Below the pieces are notes generated by a model. That model had not been told where the DNA came from, made no database searches, and worked only from the letters and a program-made list of their open reading frames with translations. A program made the translations under genes and the position numbers. DNA of 64,000 bases, taken from positions 4,216,001-4,280,000 of the forward strand of contig JANVAS020000239.1 in the NCBI GenBank assembly GCA_027563935.2. The letters are read 5' to 3'. Positions 20,847 to 33,789 of this stretch are shown here, one piece after another. How positions within the stretch are numbered: the stretch's first letter is position 1; each line of letters opens with the position of its first letter. This stretch comes from Costus lasius. Its lineage: Eukaryota; Streptophyta; Magnoliopsida; Zingiberales; Costaceae.

Positions 20847-21900
20847 CCATCTTGAAAATCTTTTCTCACGATTGGCGGTCATGCCACTTCTTGGTCATGT
20901 CCTTGTAAATCTATGCACTTTCATATGCATTCATTCTTTTCTCCTCAACTTCATTAATTTGCAATCTCCTTTTCTCCCCAGCAGTTTTCAAATCATAATT
21001 CAAAGTTTTTACTGCCCAATAAGCTATTTGTTCTAATTCAACTGGGAGATGACTTGATTTACCATATACAAGCAGATAAGGTTCTATACCAATCGGAGTC
21101 TTGAATGCAGTCCTGTATGCCCATAATGTATCGTCAAGCTTTATGGACTAATCTTTCCTTAATCTAGAGATAGTCTTTTCAAGAATTCTCTTCAACTCTC
21201 TATTAGAAACTTCTACTTGGCCACTTGTCTGTGGGTTATAGGGAGTAGATACTTTATGCCTCATCCCATATTTACTCAATAGTGTAGAGAATTTTTTTTC
21301 TATAAAGTGGGATCCACCATCACTTATTACCACTCGTGGGACCCCAAACCATGGAAATATTATCCTTCTGAATAGTTTGATAACTACATGGGAATCATTG
21401 GTCGGAGTCGTCATTGCTTCAACCCATTTTGAAACATAATCTACTGCTACAAGAATATACTTGTTTCCACATGAGGTTGGGAAGGGACCCCATATAATCA
21501 ATTCCCCACACATCAAATATCTCAATTTCTAAAATATTGCTCAAATGCATCTCATGTCATCTCGATATGTTACACATCCTCTATCATTCTTCACAAGAGA
21601 GAACATAATTCCAAGCATCCTTAAAAAGGGTCGGCCAGAAAAAACTTGATTGAAGCACTTTGAAAGTAGTTTTAGATGAACTAGCATGTCCTTCATATGT
21701 AGAATTATGACAATGAAAAAGCACATCTCTCATCTCTTCCTCTAGTAGACATCTCCTGTATAATCCATCCGCACACCTTTTAGACAAAATAGGATCCTCC
21801 TAGAAACAATGCTTTACCTTTGATAGAAATCTTTTCCATCCTTGATAGTTCAAATTAATGGGTAAAACATCAGACACTAAATAATTCATAAAATTAGCAT
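20847..21900 (-). pseudogene. C integrase
   Basis: The best part (21148-21525) reads [16 protein letters not shown], then V-I-S-D-G-G-S-H-F with the second catalytic Asp, and [11 protein letters not shown] with the catalytic Glu. The first Asp is lost: the box that should read G-I-D-F reads [10 protein letters not shown]. The N-terminal zinc finger is in 21541-21790 in two frames (C-H-N-S-T-Y-E-G-H). The C-terminal part (20847-21140) is shifted. It is dead. Confidence 0.8.
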
Positions 21901-21901
21901 A

Positions 21902-22675
21902 TCACGGAGCATCAATCCTTGCAATAGCTAAGAGATGCTGATAAGGGAAGGCATCATCAATCTCATGCTCGATTACTTTCTTTACTCCATCTGCCTGAAC
22001 AAGACGCGACAAATGATATGCAACATAATTTTCTGCACCCTTTTTATTTTTGATCTCCAAGTCGAATTCTTGCAGCAAAAGGATCCATCTGATCAATCTT
22101 GATTTTGAATCCTTCTTACTTAGAAGATATCTAATGGCCGCATGATCTGTGTAAACAATCACCTTAGAGTTAATAAGATAAGATCTAAATTTATTAAATG
22201 CAAAAGGAATGGCTAGAATCTCCTTCTCTATTATTGCAGAATTGATTTTCATGTCGTCCAATGTTTGGCTCGCATAATAAATAGTGTGCAACTTTTTCTC
22301 TTTGCATTGTCCAAGAACAGCCCCTATGGCATGGTCATTGGCATCACACATCATCTCAAAGGGAAGCGACCAGTCAGGCGATTGAATTATTGGTGCTATG
22401 GTAAGAGCCTTTTTGAGTTTATGAAAAGCAATCATACAATTCTGATCAAAAATAAAAGGAACGTCTTTACCAAGTAATAAAGTAAGAGGTCTAGCAATTT
22501 TTAAAAAATCTTTAACAAAGCGTCTATAAAAAAAACTAGTGTGGCCAAGAAAACTTCTAATTCCTTTAACAGAAGATGGTGGTAGCAATTTTTCAATCAC
22601 CTCCACTTTTGCCCTATCTACTTTAATACCACGATTAGAAATTAAGTGCCCTAAAATAATTCCTTCGTTAACCAT
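21902..22675 (-). pseudogene. C reverse transcriptase thumb and RNase H
   Basis: The longest surviving frame of C, 257 codons. It includes [12 protein letters not shown], the R-S-F-L-G-H box, F-Y-R-R-F-V-K-D-F, and RNase H boxes [11 protein letters not shown] and [10 protein letters not shown]. These are standard Athila RT-RNase H features. The junction to the RT palm upstream has stops at about 22678 and 22694. Confidence 0.85.
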
Positions 22676-23460
22676 AACATGACACCTTTTCTAGTTTAAA
22701 ACCAAATTAAACTCTTCACAACATTGTAACACACATGATAAATTAGATAGACAAATATCAAAATCAAAACCATATACGGAAAAATCATCCATAAACACAT
22801 CCATAATATCCTCAATGAGATCACAAAAAATAGCCATCATGCAACGTTGGAAAGTAGCAGGTGCATTGCAGAATCGAAATGGCGTGTGGCGATATGCAAA
22901 AATGTCATATGGGCAAGTGAACGTTGTCTTCTCATAGTCTTCTGGATGAATAGGAATCTAAAAGAAACCAGAATATCTATCAAGATAGCAAAAATAAGAA
23001 TTACAAGCTAAGAGTTCCAACATCTAGTCAATAAAAAGGAAGGGGAAAATGATCTTTTCAGGTGACGACATTCAACTTCCAATAGTCAATACACATCCTC
23101 CTCCTTGTTACCATTCTTGTCAGAATAAGATTGTTGTTTTCATTTTTTTGGATGGTAATCCCTCCTTTCTTCAGCACAACATGTACAGGGCTCACCCCCT
23201 GGCTATCAGATATGGGGTAGATAACTCCAGCATCTAGGAGCTTTAGAATCACTTTCTTCACTACCTCCTTCATGTTTGGGTTAAGCCTCCTTTGATACTC
23301 AATTGATGGCTTGCTCTCCTCTTCTAAAAATATTCTATGCATACAAACAGAAGGATTTATCCTTGTATATCATCATGGCTATAGCCAATCACTCTCTTAT
23401 GTTGCTGAAGTTTATTTAAAAGCCTAGTAGTTGCAGAAGCATCAAGATTTGCATTAATAA
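22676..23460 (-). pseudogene. C reverse transcriptase fingers and palm
   Basis: Around 22760-22810 the minus strand reads M-D-V-F-M-D-D-F-S-V-Y-G, the Athila form of the catalytic Y-x-D-D box, and upstream F-A-Y-R-H-T-P-F-R-F-C-N-A-P-A-T-F-Q. The N-terminal part (23058-23342) has S-K-P-S-I-E-Y-Q-R-R-L-N-P and C-I-D-Y-W-K-L-N. Several stops and at least two frame changes separate these pieces. Confidence 0.8.
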
Positions 23461-24200
23461 TTACAGGAAAAGTAGAGTTCCTCCAAGAAATTCATACCTG
23501 AGGTTGCTTGAGAGAGTTTTAAATTCATACCTCTTTTCTTCATCGGGTTTACCTTCTTTCATGCTTAAGTGTTCTTCTTTCAACTTTTTGGACTCAAGTG
23601 GTGATGCAGAATTTAACAATGCAAAATATGAGCTTACCTCCTCCTCTTTATCACTGTCATCACCTTTGATAAGACACACTTCGAGTGGATCCTTTTCCAT
23701 CATGGGATGAATGGTCATCGGTGAATTGTCTTCCAAGACTTGAACACTATAGCAAGATCCTGCAAAAGAAGGTTTCTTTAGATTTTCTATTAAATCAAAA
23801 TCTACAGAATCTTCACCTATCTTACAAGTGAGCTTCCCATTTTTAACATCAATCATGGCTCCAGCTGTCGCCAAAAAGGGGCGACCTAAAATTATGAGAA
23901 GTCTAGAATCCTCCTCCATCTCAAGGATAACAAAATCAGCATGTATAAAGAACTTACCGACCTTGATAGGCACATCCTTTAAAATACCTAGCGGATACCG
24001 TACAGAGCGGTCGGCTAGCTGTAGAGAAACAGAAGTGAGCTTAAGATCTCCAATGTCCAGCTTCTTACAAACAGAGTGTGACACCAAGCTGACACTAGCC
24101 CCTAGATCACACAAAGCATGGTCAATAAACATATCACCAATCAAACAAGGAATAGAAAAAACTCCCCGAATCCTTAAAGCTTCAGTGGCAATTTATTCTT
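23461..24200 (-). pseudogene. C aspartic protease
   Basis: Open for 227 codons. It contains A-L-C-D-L-G-A-S-V-S-L-V, where the D-L-G-A box is the usual Athila form of D-S/T-G-A. I-L-G-R-P-F-L-A-T-A-G-A follows at the expected spacing, then an acidic linker leading to RT. No internal stop, so this is the least damaged domain of C. Confidence 0.85.
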
Positions 24201-25079
24201 AATTATTACACTACACTCTTTAGTGAGTGCGATCATTCCTTGCTCTTCCAACTTTCTCTTGTTGGACAATATTTCTTTCAAGAACTTGGCATATGAAGTG
24301 ATCTGCGATAATGCATTTGTGAAAGGTATATTAATATAAAGCTTTTTAAGTACCTCTAAAAATTTTCTAAATTATTTGTCAAGTTTAGCCTTCACCAATA
24401 TATGAGGGAAAGGTACTAGCGGTTTGTAGGCAGGTTGTGGTACATAAACTGGTTCTAGCTCCCTATCTTTGTGAAAATGTTTTGCCATTGTTTCCCTCTT
24501 CCTCTGTGGATTTAGAATTCTGCACCTCTTAGTCTTGCGTTGTATTTGGTGCCCATGGCTCTTCCAATTGTTTTCCACTACGTGTTGTAATGGCATTGCA
24601 GTGCTCACATGGGTTTACCTCTAGCTTCCCAGGTAGTCTATCTATAGGCCTACTTGAAGAACTAGCGCACTGAGCTATCTGAGTTTCCAACATCTTCTAA
24701 TGGGTTTCCATAGATTCCATCTTGGAAGTTAGATTCTTGATAGACTCACCAACATGTCTAAATTCTTGCCTGAAATCATCGAATTTATGTATGAAATCAT
24801 CATTCTGCTTGGTCTGCGTGGCAATAAATGTCTCCATTAGAATTTATAGGTTCAACTTTTGGGGAGCTTAAGGTTGAGACTGATTGTACTATCTTTGCTG
24901 AAAGCCAGGGGGCTGTCAATTGTTACCTTGAGATGCTTGGTTTTGATTGCTCCTCCAATAGAGATTGGGATGGTTCCTCCAACCAAGGTTGTAAGTGCTT
25001 GAGTATGGGTCATTCTGAGGTCTTCCATTATAATTCTCAATTGTATTTGCTTGTTCAGAGTTGCACTCACCCAGTGTAG
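24201..25079 (-). pseudogene. C gag, C-terminal part, interrupted by X-B
   Basis: On the minus strand the text includes N-D-P-Y-S-S-T-Y-N and W-R-N-H-P-N near 24950-25020, typical of Athila gag after its zinc knuckle. The coding signal continues to 25079, where X-B begins, and resumes at 42471 (one 5-bp target site, TGTAG/TATAG). Frame changes and stops are frequent. Confidence 0.75.
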
Positions 25080-26398
25080 TGATGACAACGAAATTTATAG
25101 TAAATTTTGTGCCATTTCATGAGTATTTTTGTGTCATATTCATAGACATTGCTTATTTTTGTGTCTTTTTTATCAATATTTGCGGAATCTACACTCTTTT
25201 CTATTTTTTATGTTTTTCAGGCAAAAAGACATGTTTTTCAGTCAATTTCGAGCAATCTAGATGCATAATTGAATTCACAACATCAAGAGGAGATCACACG
25301 TCAAATTTCAGAAGAATTGGAGCTTCAGAGCAAATTATGGCACCCCCATTATGGCATTTACGGTACTGCCGTAATTCTCGTGAAGTGTCGTAATTTGTAG
25401 TTTTCACAGCTAGAGAAATTTCTGAGATTACGGCACTACCGTAACAATCTTTATGGTGTCGTATTTTGGAGCATTTTTGGACAGAGGCTGGATGATGTTT
25501 ACGGTACCGCCGTAGAGGAATTTACGGTACTGTAATTACGGTCGATTTTCCACCCGAAGGATTGTTGACATTATGACACTACCGTAAAGAACTTCACGGT
25601 ATCGTAATTCCGGAATATTTCAACCCGAGAACTCGCTGTCCAGAATTACGACACTGCCGTAAACTTAATTACGGCCGTAATTACAACGCAGCTCGCGATT
25701 TTCCTTGTCAACTCCGAAGCCCGAATCTTGCGCGAACCATATCTTTTGATCCAGACCTCCAAATTAAGATCCAAAAGATGCTGCGGACTCAACTTAAAGC
25801 AGAGAAGACACACGAAGTGAAAGGATGACTTTTATCACAAATCGAGGGAGAGGCGCTTAGGGTTTGGCCGCACGCCGAGAGGCATAGAGGACACCTCAGG
25901 CTACGATTTTCACACGAAAGCTTCGCCTAGAGGAGGAGAGGACACACTAGAAGTTTCAGAGTATGAGGAGATCGAACGGAAGAGAAATCAACACAAAATC
26001 GAGCGCCGCCGCTGTTTCACCCAGATTACAGCCGTAAACCTCTTTACGGCCGTACTGTAATTTCTATTTTCTCCTTCCTTTCGATTTTCTTCAACATGGA
26101 TTATTGTAATCTTCCCTCTATGCAAGCTTAAACATCTTTGAGACTTGGGGTGTAATCCCCGTTGATTTCTTAATGATTAGATAAGTTTTTACCTTCGTTA
26201 GAATAGTTTTATAATGATAATTTTACTTATGTGAATAATTGTACTTTTATTCTCCATAGATTGATGTTATTATTCATGTTTTAGAATTCTCGCAATAAGG
26301 ACCGAAAGGTGACTTGCTTGAGAACTTGGAACCCTAGAATTGCATGTTAGGACCTTTCTATAAGAGATTAAGTTAGTTCTTATTTTGTGATTTTAGTG

Positions 26399-26403
26399 AT
26401 TTT
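26399..26403 (+). other. Target-site duplication of Cop-1 (left copy)
   Basis: ATTTT here and again at 35488-35492. The 3' LTR of X-B shows the empty site GTGATTTTATTGCC at about 41761-41774 with a single ATTTT, which proves the insertion. Confidence 0.95.
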
Positions 26404-28085
26404 TGTTGGGGTATGCCCATAAGGCTAATGTTTGAGGCCTTGGGATTCTTTCAGTATCATGTATAAACTCTTCTGTTTATAAAGGCAATGGTTGTTATTC
26501 AGTTTGTTACATTGTCTGCTGCAATTATTGTGCTTCTGAATAATGTCTCAATGCTGTTCAGCTTGGCTGACATGCAATATGTCCTTAGTCGAGATATCTT
26601 GGTGAACATGAGACAGCCTTGATATGATGGAGACTAATATGTGTTCTAATCTTATAGGATGCTTCGAGCATGGAATAAGATGTAGACTCATGGGTACATT
26701 GGATGTACTGGACAGACCCTACTAGGATATTCAATTGCTTGTCACAATGTGAATAATCCTTGTTTGCAACAAGTGGCACATGTCCTCTGAGTTGAGATCA
26801 CTTGTGTTTCTAAATGATGATTGTCATTATTTTGAGGTAGTTCAATATCATTTAAAACATAATGGTTATAGACTATCTTGGATAATGATCATGAGTCAGG
26901 TTAGGGCACTAGTGATAGATAAAGGATTGCCGTCTCCTTGTTTAAGGAGTGTGATGTTCTAAAGGGGCCCCCTGGATGAGATGATTGAGAAAGTGTATGG
27001 CCATACCCAGGTGACTATGTTCATCTGATCTAATCATGTTCATCATATTGGAGCTACATGCTTGACACGCTTGTCCAATAAGAACATCCAGTGGCAAAGG
27101 AATCATGTATGCCTCGTGAAGTGGATTCACACTTGTGCTATGGTTTGGGTGTAGTCTTGGAAGACTCTTTCCTTTATATCGGGAGACAGTGATGTGTTGC
27201 TAGATACCCCTCACTGATCGTGATAACGTAAGTTATCGTTACCGACATTTAAAGGAAACCCTCAGGGTCGCACAATTTGATGATATGGCTTACTTAAGTC
27301 AGATCGTGTGGACTGAATTGTCAGGGTTCAGTTTAAAGGGATTTAATCTCTGATTGTGAGTGAGATCTGGTCCGATCATGTTTGATTGATTAGGGCTTGA
27401 GATCGGTAAGCTTCGATCGAGAGAATGGATGCTAGATCGGTGAGATCAGGGTGCATCAAGAGATGAACGGTTAGATCTGGAACCTTAGGGTTTAATTTGA
27501 TCTGGACTAAAGGCTTGGCTTGATTGGTATTTGAACCAAATCAAAATGAACCAGGTCATCAAGTGAGCGCATGGTTCAAGGGGAGAGGGTGTAACGACTA
27601 GTTCACTTGGCGTGAACGTTTAAGCGTATGTGGGTTTCTATTTTTGGAAACCATGATCTCCACATGAGACACGCTTCACGTTCGAATAGAAGTGAGTTCT
27701 ATTCTCGCCTTTCCCGAGATTCCTCTTGACATTTTCGTGTGTGGCGACACCTTGAAGCTTCGTGAGGATTCAGCCAAGAAGGAAAAATCTTCTCATCCCT
27801 TTCACTCGACAAGAACTCCTTAGAACCTTGCTAGCACAAGGTGCACTAAGGGAGTAGGCAACATCATTTGTGTGCGCACCATTTGGAGGAGAAGCGCTTG
27901 AGTCTCTTCTTCCTAGACGCCATCCAAGCAATGGCTTTGGTGAGAATCGATTCCTTGATTCTTATTTGCAATCACTTATAAGTTGATCATATAATATGAA
28001 AAGATCCTAGAAACCCCTTCCGCTGCATGAAAACCTCCATATGCGCCTATCTAGGGTTTCGCCCCCTTTGTTAAGGGGACTTTCA
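26404..28085 (+). repeat. 5' LTR of Cop-1
   Basis: 1682 bp from TGTTGGGGTATG to GGACTTTCA. Equal in length to the 3' LTR with about 20 substitutions and no indel that I noticed. The short open frames in it recur in both LTRs and, reversed, in Cop-2, so they reflect shared sequence and not genes. Confidence 0.95.
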
Positions 28086-28087
28086 AT

Positions 28088-28099
28088 TGGTATCAGAGC
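28088..28099 (+). promoter_or_regulatory. Primer-binding site of Cop-1 (initiator Met-tRNA)
   Basis: TGGTATCAGAGC, complementary to the 3' end of plant initiator methionine tRNA, starts two bases after the LTR end. This is the standard plant copia primer site. Confidence 0.97.
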
Positions 28100-29900
28100 G
28101 AGTTTTATGCATATTTTATGATTGCTTTAACCTTTTGTGATCCTTGTATGCTTAGATCTTCATTACATGCGAAATTCACATATAAGTTATTCATGCCGAA
28201 ACTTGATATATGTTTCATTAGCGCATGGTTGTTTGCGCTTTGTTGTTTTTCTCAAAAACTTCATGACATGCGCGACTAACATTAGATCTAAGTGGCGCCT
28301 ACTATAAACCCTTAGACGGGTTAGTAGGGTTGAAGTCATCTCTAGTTAAGATCCAATTAGTCTGATCAGACCATCTGACAGCCTAGATGGGTCGACTAGA
28401 TGGCACCTATGCGCAAGCATTAGGTGGCTATAGGTCGACTGCATCAAGGGCGTGTAGCGAGGTCTGGTTGAGACAACCAGTGAACGCGCATGAGTTAGGC
28501 CCGGGGTCACACCCGCTTGCCAGAACTCATGAAGGCTGTTCAGCCCTTGGCGCATGCATAGTTGACCATTAGGTCAACTCAAGTCAGTTAGGACTTGGTG
28601 CATGCAAGGGCAGTGGATCTGACTAGTCATGATGAGTGGATCCCTATTAATGGACCGTTGTAAGGTGGTAGTGCACATAAGGAAAAATAAAATTGATGCC
28701 AATGGGGTTTTTCAAAATTTTATTTTCATAATGGATCACATGTTGATTGTAAGCATATGCTTGTTTATTTAATCTTATGTGGCCTGCCCGTGTTAATGTG
28801 TGCTGTGCTGGGGCCTGCGTGCCTAGTTAATAAATTGTAAATTAATTTTTTTGTGATCTGCGCATCACATTTCATTTAATTTATAAAGTGTAATTGACCT
28901 GCGAGTCAGACTTGTCTAGATAGATTAAATTGTAATTTAATCAGACAAGAGCACAGAGCACACATGGCAGAGGTGCATGCAGCTTGAGGCTTAACCAGGT
29001 GGGAGGTCCAGGGTTCGACTCTGGGACAGGCGCATTTACCTGGTGGGCGCACCTGAGCTGCAGTGGGCGCTTGGGCCCTGGTTTGGGCCAGATGAGATGC
29101 AAAAGACCCATGGAGAGCTCAAGTGAAGACTTAAGTTAAATTAAGGTCTTACTTAGGGTTAATGGGCTTTTACCACATAAGATCATCATGCTTTCTTTTA
29201 TTGTTTAAATAATTAGACTTGCATGATTTATTTATCTTCTGCTATCACCATAGAGTTTGCATGATAGTTAAGAAGATAAAAGACCGTTAAAATCCAACGC
29301 TAAATATCAAGCTCGTAAGCCTTCTGACGCGAAACCTCACTGTTCTGACTATCGTTGGGGCCGTGTTATACCCACTCAGTGGGCACGCCCATCTATCTTC
29401 AGACGGTGCAGGATTACACCTGCGTGTTACAGGGAAGGGATTTATCGCTTCTCGTTGCTCAGCATAGCACGTGGTGGTCCAGGGAGTAGGTCAGGTCAGC
29501 TTGACCATGTAGGCTACATATGGGGCATATGTTAGCTATATGGAGGCAGCCATCTGTGGGATCAGAGACTGTGTTGTACCAACTCAGTTGGCACAGTCGG
29601 CTGGATTGCCCAGATGAAGGGGAATCGCACGGGTTGGCGATTGGTAGGGACTGCCTACCAGAAATTAGTGCTTGTACTCTCTGTGCAACTTATCTCACCT
29701 GAGCGGGACGCGGAGACCAAGTATGAAATCTGGATCCCATCTCACTAAAAGAGTCTTACTCTTTCGGACTGTTTTAATGGAATTTTTAGTCAGATAAAAT
29801 AGTGAGAAAAGAATCTTTCTTAAGTCTTGGATTAATTCTAAACATTGATACTGACCTTGCTGTTCTTGCATTGTTGTAGATTCCTGCAGCAACGAACACC
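28100..29900 (+). other. Long untranslated leader of Cop-1
   Basis: 1.8 kb without a credible ORF between primer site and polyprotein start. It has richer base composition than the surroundings. Two related hairpins (29359-29390 and 29568-29597) and several smaller ones (GCAGG/CCTGC at about 29406, GGTAGG/CCTACC at about 29641) lie near its end. A tRNA-like segment with GGTTCGACTC lies at about 28985-29030. Confidence 0.6.
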
Positions 29901-32900
29901 ATGAGCTTCAATGTGCGATCCCTACTGGAAAGGGAGAAGTTTGCTGGGCCAAACTTCTCAGACTGGTTCGGACACCTTAAGATTGTTCTTAAGGCAGAGA
30001 GGAAACTGTATGTCCTCGAGACGGCTATACCGCCTCAACCCGCTCCGAACGCCGCAAGGGCGGTTCGGGATGCCTATGAAAAGCATGTCAATGATAGCAT
30101 TGATGTCGCTTGCCTGATGCTAGCGTCTATGACGCCACAGCTGCAGCGTCAGCATGAGGATATGTCTGCTATAGAAATGATAGCAAACCTCAAGATGCTA
30201 TATGCTGCACAGGCGAGGACTGAGCGCTATAATTTGACCAAGCTTTTCTTTCAGAGCAAACTGGCTGAAGGGAGTCCAGTGGGAGCTCACGTGCTCAAGA
30301 TGATTGGGCACAAAGAGGCTCTAGAGAAACTGGGGCATACCATCAATCAGGAGCTTGCTGTAGACATTATTCTGCAGTCCCTCCCGGCCTCTTTTGATCC
30401 GTTCATTATTAATTTTAATATGAACAAGATCGACTGTACTCTGGTGGAGTTGCTGAATATGCTCTTGACTACAGAGGAGACTCTAAAGGGAAAGCCTTCA
30501 ACCTCTGTCTTGATGTTTCCGTCAAGGAACAAGAAGAAGGGGAAGAAGGGCAAAGCCCCTGTCAAGAATTACAACAAGGCTCTAAAACAAAAGGTTAAGC
30601 GGTCAAAGGAATACAGTTGTTTCCATTGTGGCCAGCTGGGTCACTGGAAAAAGGACTGTAAAGCGCTCCAAGGAGATAAGAAGGGAAGTTTCGCTTCTGG
30701 CTCAGGTATATTTGTGACTGAAGTCATGATATCTTCTTCTTCTATTTCATGGGTGTTGGACACTGCATGTGGAGTTCACATTTGTTCAAATGTACAGGAA
30801 CTCAAGAGAAGAAGACAGGTGGGACAGCATGAGGTGGACCTACAAGTTGGAAACGGGGCACGGGTTGCTGCTGTTGCTGTAGGAGAATATTACATCTCAT
30901 TACCATCTGGACTTGTATTAGAACTGGACAATTGTTATTTTGTTCCGAGTATTACGAAAAATATTATCTCTATTCCTGCTCTTGTCAGGAAAGGATTTTC
31001 CTTTGAATGCAATATTTCAAAGTGTGTTTTTTCTTTAGATAATATTGTTTATGCTACTGGGTCAATTAACAATGGGTTATTCATGTTGGACATGGAATGT
31101 TCTATACAAAATATTGATAATAAGAAAGCCAAGTATGCTGATGATAGCACCTTGTTATGGCATAGTCGTTTAGGCCATATTAACAAGAAGCGCATTAAGC
31201 GGTTGCATGATCATGGACTGTTGGGATCATTCTCCTATGAGGGGATTGATACATGCAAAGCTTGTTTAATGGGTAAAATGACGAAGGCTCCTTTTCCTAA
31301 CAAAGGTCAGAGGGCTTCAGGTTTACTTGACCTTATACACAGTGATGTGTGTGGACCATTTAGTAAACATGCCAGAGGTGGCTATTCATACTTCAATACC
31401 TTTACTGATGATTTCAGTAGATATGGGTATGTCTATCTAATGAGACATAAAAGTGAATCTTTTGACAAATTCAAAGAGTTCAAGAATGAAGTACAGAATC
31501 AGCTAGGCCGAAATATCAAGGCACTTCGTTCTGATCGAGGTGGAGAATACCTAAGTCGAGAGTTTATTGACTATCTCAAGGAGTGTGGGATTATCTCACA
31601 GCTCACTCCGCCAGGAACACCGCAATGGAATGGTGTGTCCGAGAGGAGGAACAGAACCTTACTGGATATGGTTCGTTCAATGATGAGTCAAGCTACTCTA
31701 CCTTACTTCTTTTGGGGATTTGCACTGGAAACAGCTGCAAAAGTACTAAACCGAGTGCCATCCAAGGCAGTTTCAAAGACTCCATATGAGTTATGGTATG
31801 GGAAACAGCCGAGCTTGACATTTATTAAGATCTGGGGTTGCGAGGCTTATGTCAAAAAGCTCGCCTCTGGGAAACTAGAGAGCAGATCTGATAAATGCAT
31901 CTTTGTCGGTTACCCTAAGGAAACTAAGGGTTATTATTTCTACGATCCCAAAGAGAACAAGGTATTTGTTGCTCGGACGGCCATTTTTCTTGAGAAGGAG
32001 TTTCTTCTGCAAGAGGCCAGTGGGAGAGAAATACAGCTGAATGAGAATCCAGAGGAAGGACAAAGTAGTCAAGCACAGTTGGATGAGCCTGAGCCGGTAG
32101 AATAGGTTATTGAACAACCTGAGGCTCAGATATCACGGGAACCGCGAAGATCGGGAAGGATCCGTCGACAGCCTGAGCGCTATGACGGAGTCTACATCAT
32201 TGATCATGATGAACCCCTTACTTATGCGGATGCGGTCAGTGGACCGGAGTCAGCGAGATGGCTTGAAGCTATGCGAGCCGAGATGGACTCCATGTCAGAT
32301 AATCAAGTCTGGGATTTGGTTGATCCGCCTCCGGGAGTAATCCCTATAGGCTGTAAATAGATCTTCAAGAAGAAGATTGACATGGATGGTAACGTGGTTA
32401 CCTATAAGGGCAGGCTAGTTGCGAAAAGTTTGAAACAAATCTACGGGATAGATTATGATGAAACTTTCTCTCCTGTAGCCATGTTCAAGTCTATTCGGAT
32501 TATTCTCGCGATAGCAGCATATTACGATTATGAGATCTGGCAGATGGATGTGAAGACGGCTTTCCTTAATGGAAAACTGGATGAGGATGTGTATATGACA
32601 CAACCTGAAGGTTTCACTAATCCATCAGATCGTCATAAAATATGCAAGTTAAAGAAGTCCATTTATGGACTTAAACAAGCATCTAGGAGCTGGAATATTC
32701 ATTTTGATGAATCAATCAGTGAGTTTGGTTTCATCAAGAATGAAGATGACCCGTGTGTATATAAGAGGTTTAGTGGGAGCGTAATTACTTTCCTAGTCCT
32801 CTACGTCGATGATATCTTAATCATTGGAAACGATATTCCTGAACTGCATGCTGTTAAAGCATGGTTAAGAAAATGTTTCCAGATGAAAGATCTAGGAGAA

Positions 32901-33785
32901 GCAGCCTATGTATTAGGTGTGAAGATCTACAGGGATAGATCTAAGAAGCTTCTCGGGCTGTGCCAGAGTACTTACATTGATAAAGTCCTGGAGAGATTTC
33001 ATTTAGAGAATTCTAAAAGAGGATATCTTCCAGTCAGACATGGTCTGAATCTTTCAAAGAGTCAGTGTCCACAAACACAGACTGAGAAAGATGAAATGGA
33101 CAATACGCCTTATGCTTCGGCTATTGGGTCCATTATGTATGCGATGTTGTGTACTCGCCCAGACGTCGCTTACGGGTTAAGCGTGACCAGTCGATTCCAA
33201 AGTAATCCAGGTCAGGCGCACTGGATTGCGGTCAAGAACATTTTAAAATATCTGCGGAGGACCAAAGATATGTTCTTGGTATATGGTGGTCAGGAAGAAC
33301 TCAGTATAGAAGGATATACTGACGCTTCATTCCAATCGGACCAGGATGATTTCCGATCGCAATCAGGCTATGTTTTTAGCTTGAATGGAGGAGCAATGGT
33401 GTGGAAAAGTTTCAAACAGTCTATTGTTGCTGATTCCACAACAGAAGCCGAGTATGTTGCAGCCTCAGAAGCATCTAAGGAGGCAGTGTGGATTCGTAAG
33501 TTCATTTAGGAACTTGGTGTTGTTCCTTCGAGTGCAGATCCTTTGGTTATCTTCTGTGATAACACTGGAGCATTCGCACAAGCAAAGGAACCACGGTCGC
33601 ACCAGAAGTCCAAGCACATACAGAGATGATTTCATTTGATCCGGGAGATCATTGATCGAGGCGAGATCAAAGTCTGCAAGGTTCATACAGATGACAATCT
33701 GGCTGACCCGCTTACCAAGCCTCTGGCGCAGCAGAAGCATGAGAAGCACTGTAATAATATGGGTTTGAGATTTCTCAACCATTAG
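29901..33785 (+). pseudogene. Cop-1 Gag-Pol polyprotein (four premature stops)
   Basis: A single frame of 1295 codons. Gag (about residues 1-230) opens M-S-F-N-V-R-S-L-L-E; a CCHC knuckle C-F-H-C-G-Q-L-G-H-W lies near residue 247. The protease box reads V-L-D-T-A-C-G, where D-T/S-G is expected. Integrase has the H-x-H/C-x-x-C finger, T-D-D-F-S-R and W-N-G-V-S-E-R. RT has M-D-V-K-T-A-F-L-N-G and Y-V-D-D; RNase H has Y-T-D-A-S-F and T-E-A-E-Y. Stops lie at 32103-32105, 32358-32360, 33507-33509 and 33627-33629, all in frame; there is no frameshift. The first two differ from Cop-2 by C-to-T and G-to-A transitions. The product could not be full length, so this copy probably moved with proteins supplied in trans, or the stops arose after insertion. 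Confidence 0.93.
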
Positions 33786-33789
33786 ATTA

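Noticed and set aside
23504..24202. Plus-strand frames of 68 and 124 codons opposite the C protease
   Set aside because: Shadow frames of the minus-strand protease, whose motifs are clear.
26585..27130. Frames repeated at 34182-34532 and 61035-61581
   Set aside because: They recur because they are in Cop-1 and Cop-2 LTRs; no sign of coding beyond that.
28346..28572. Overlapping opposite-strand frames in the Cop-1 leader
   Set aside because: Mirror-image frames in a richer-GC leader; no domain, and copia elements do not code here.
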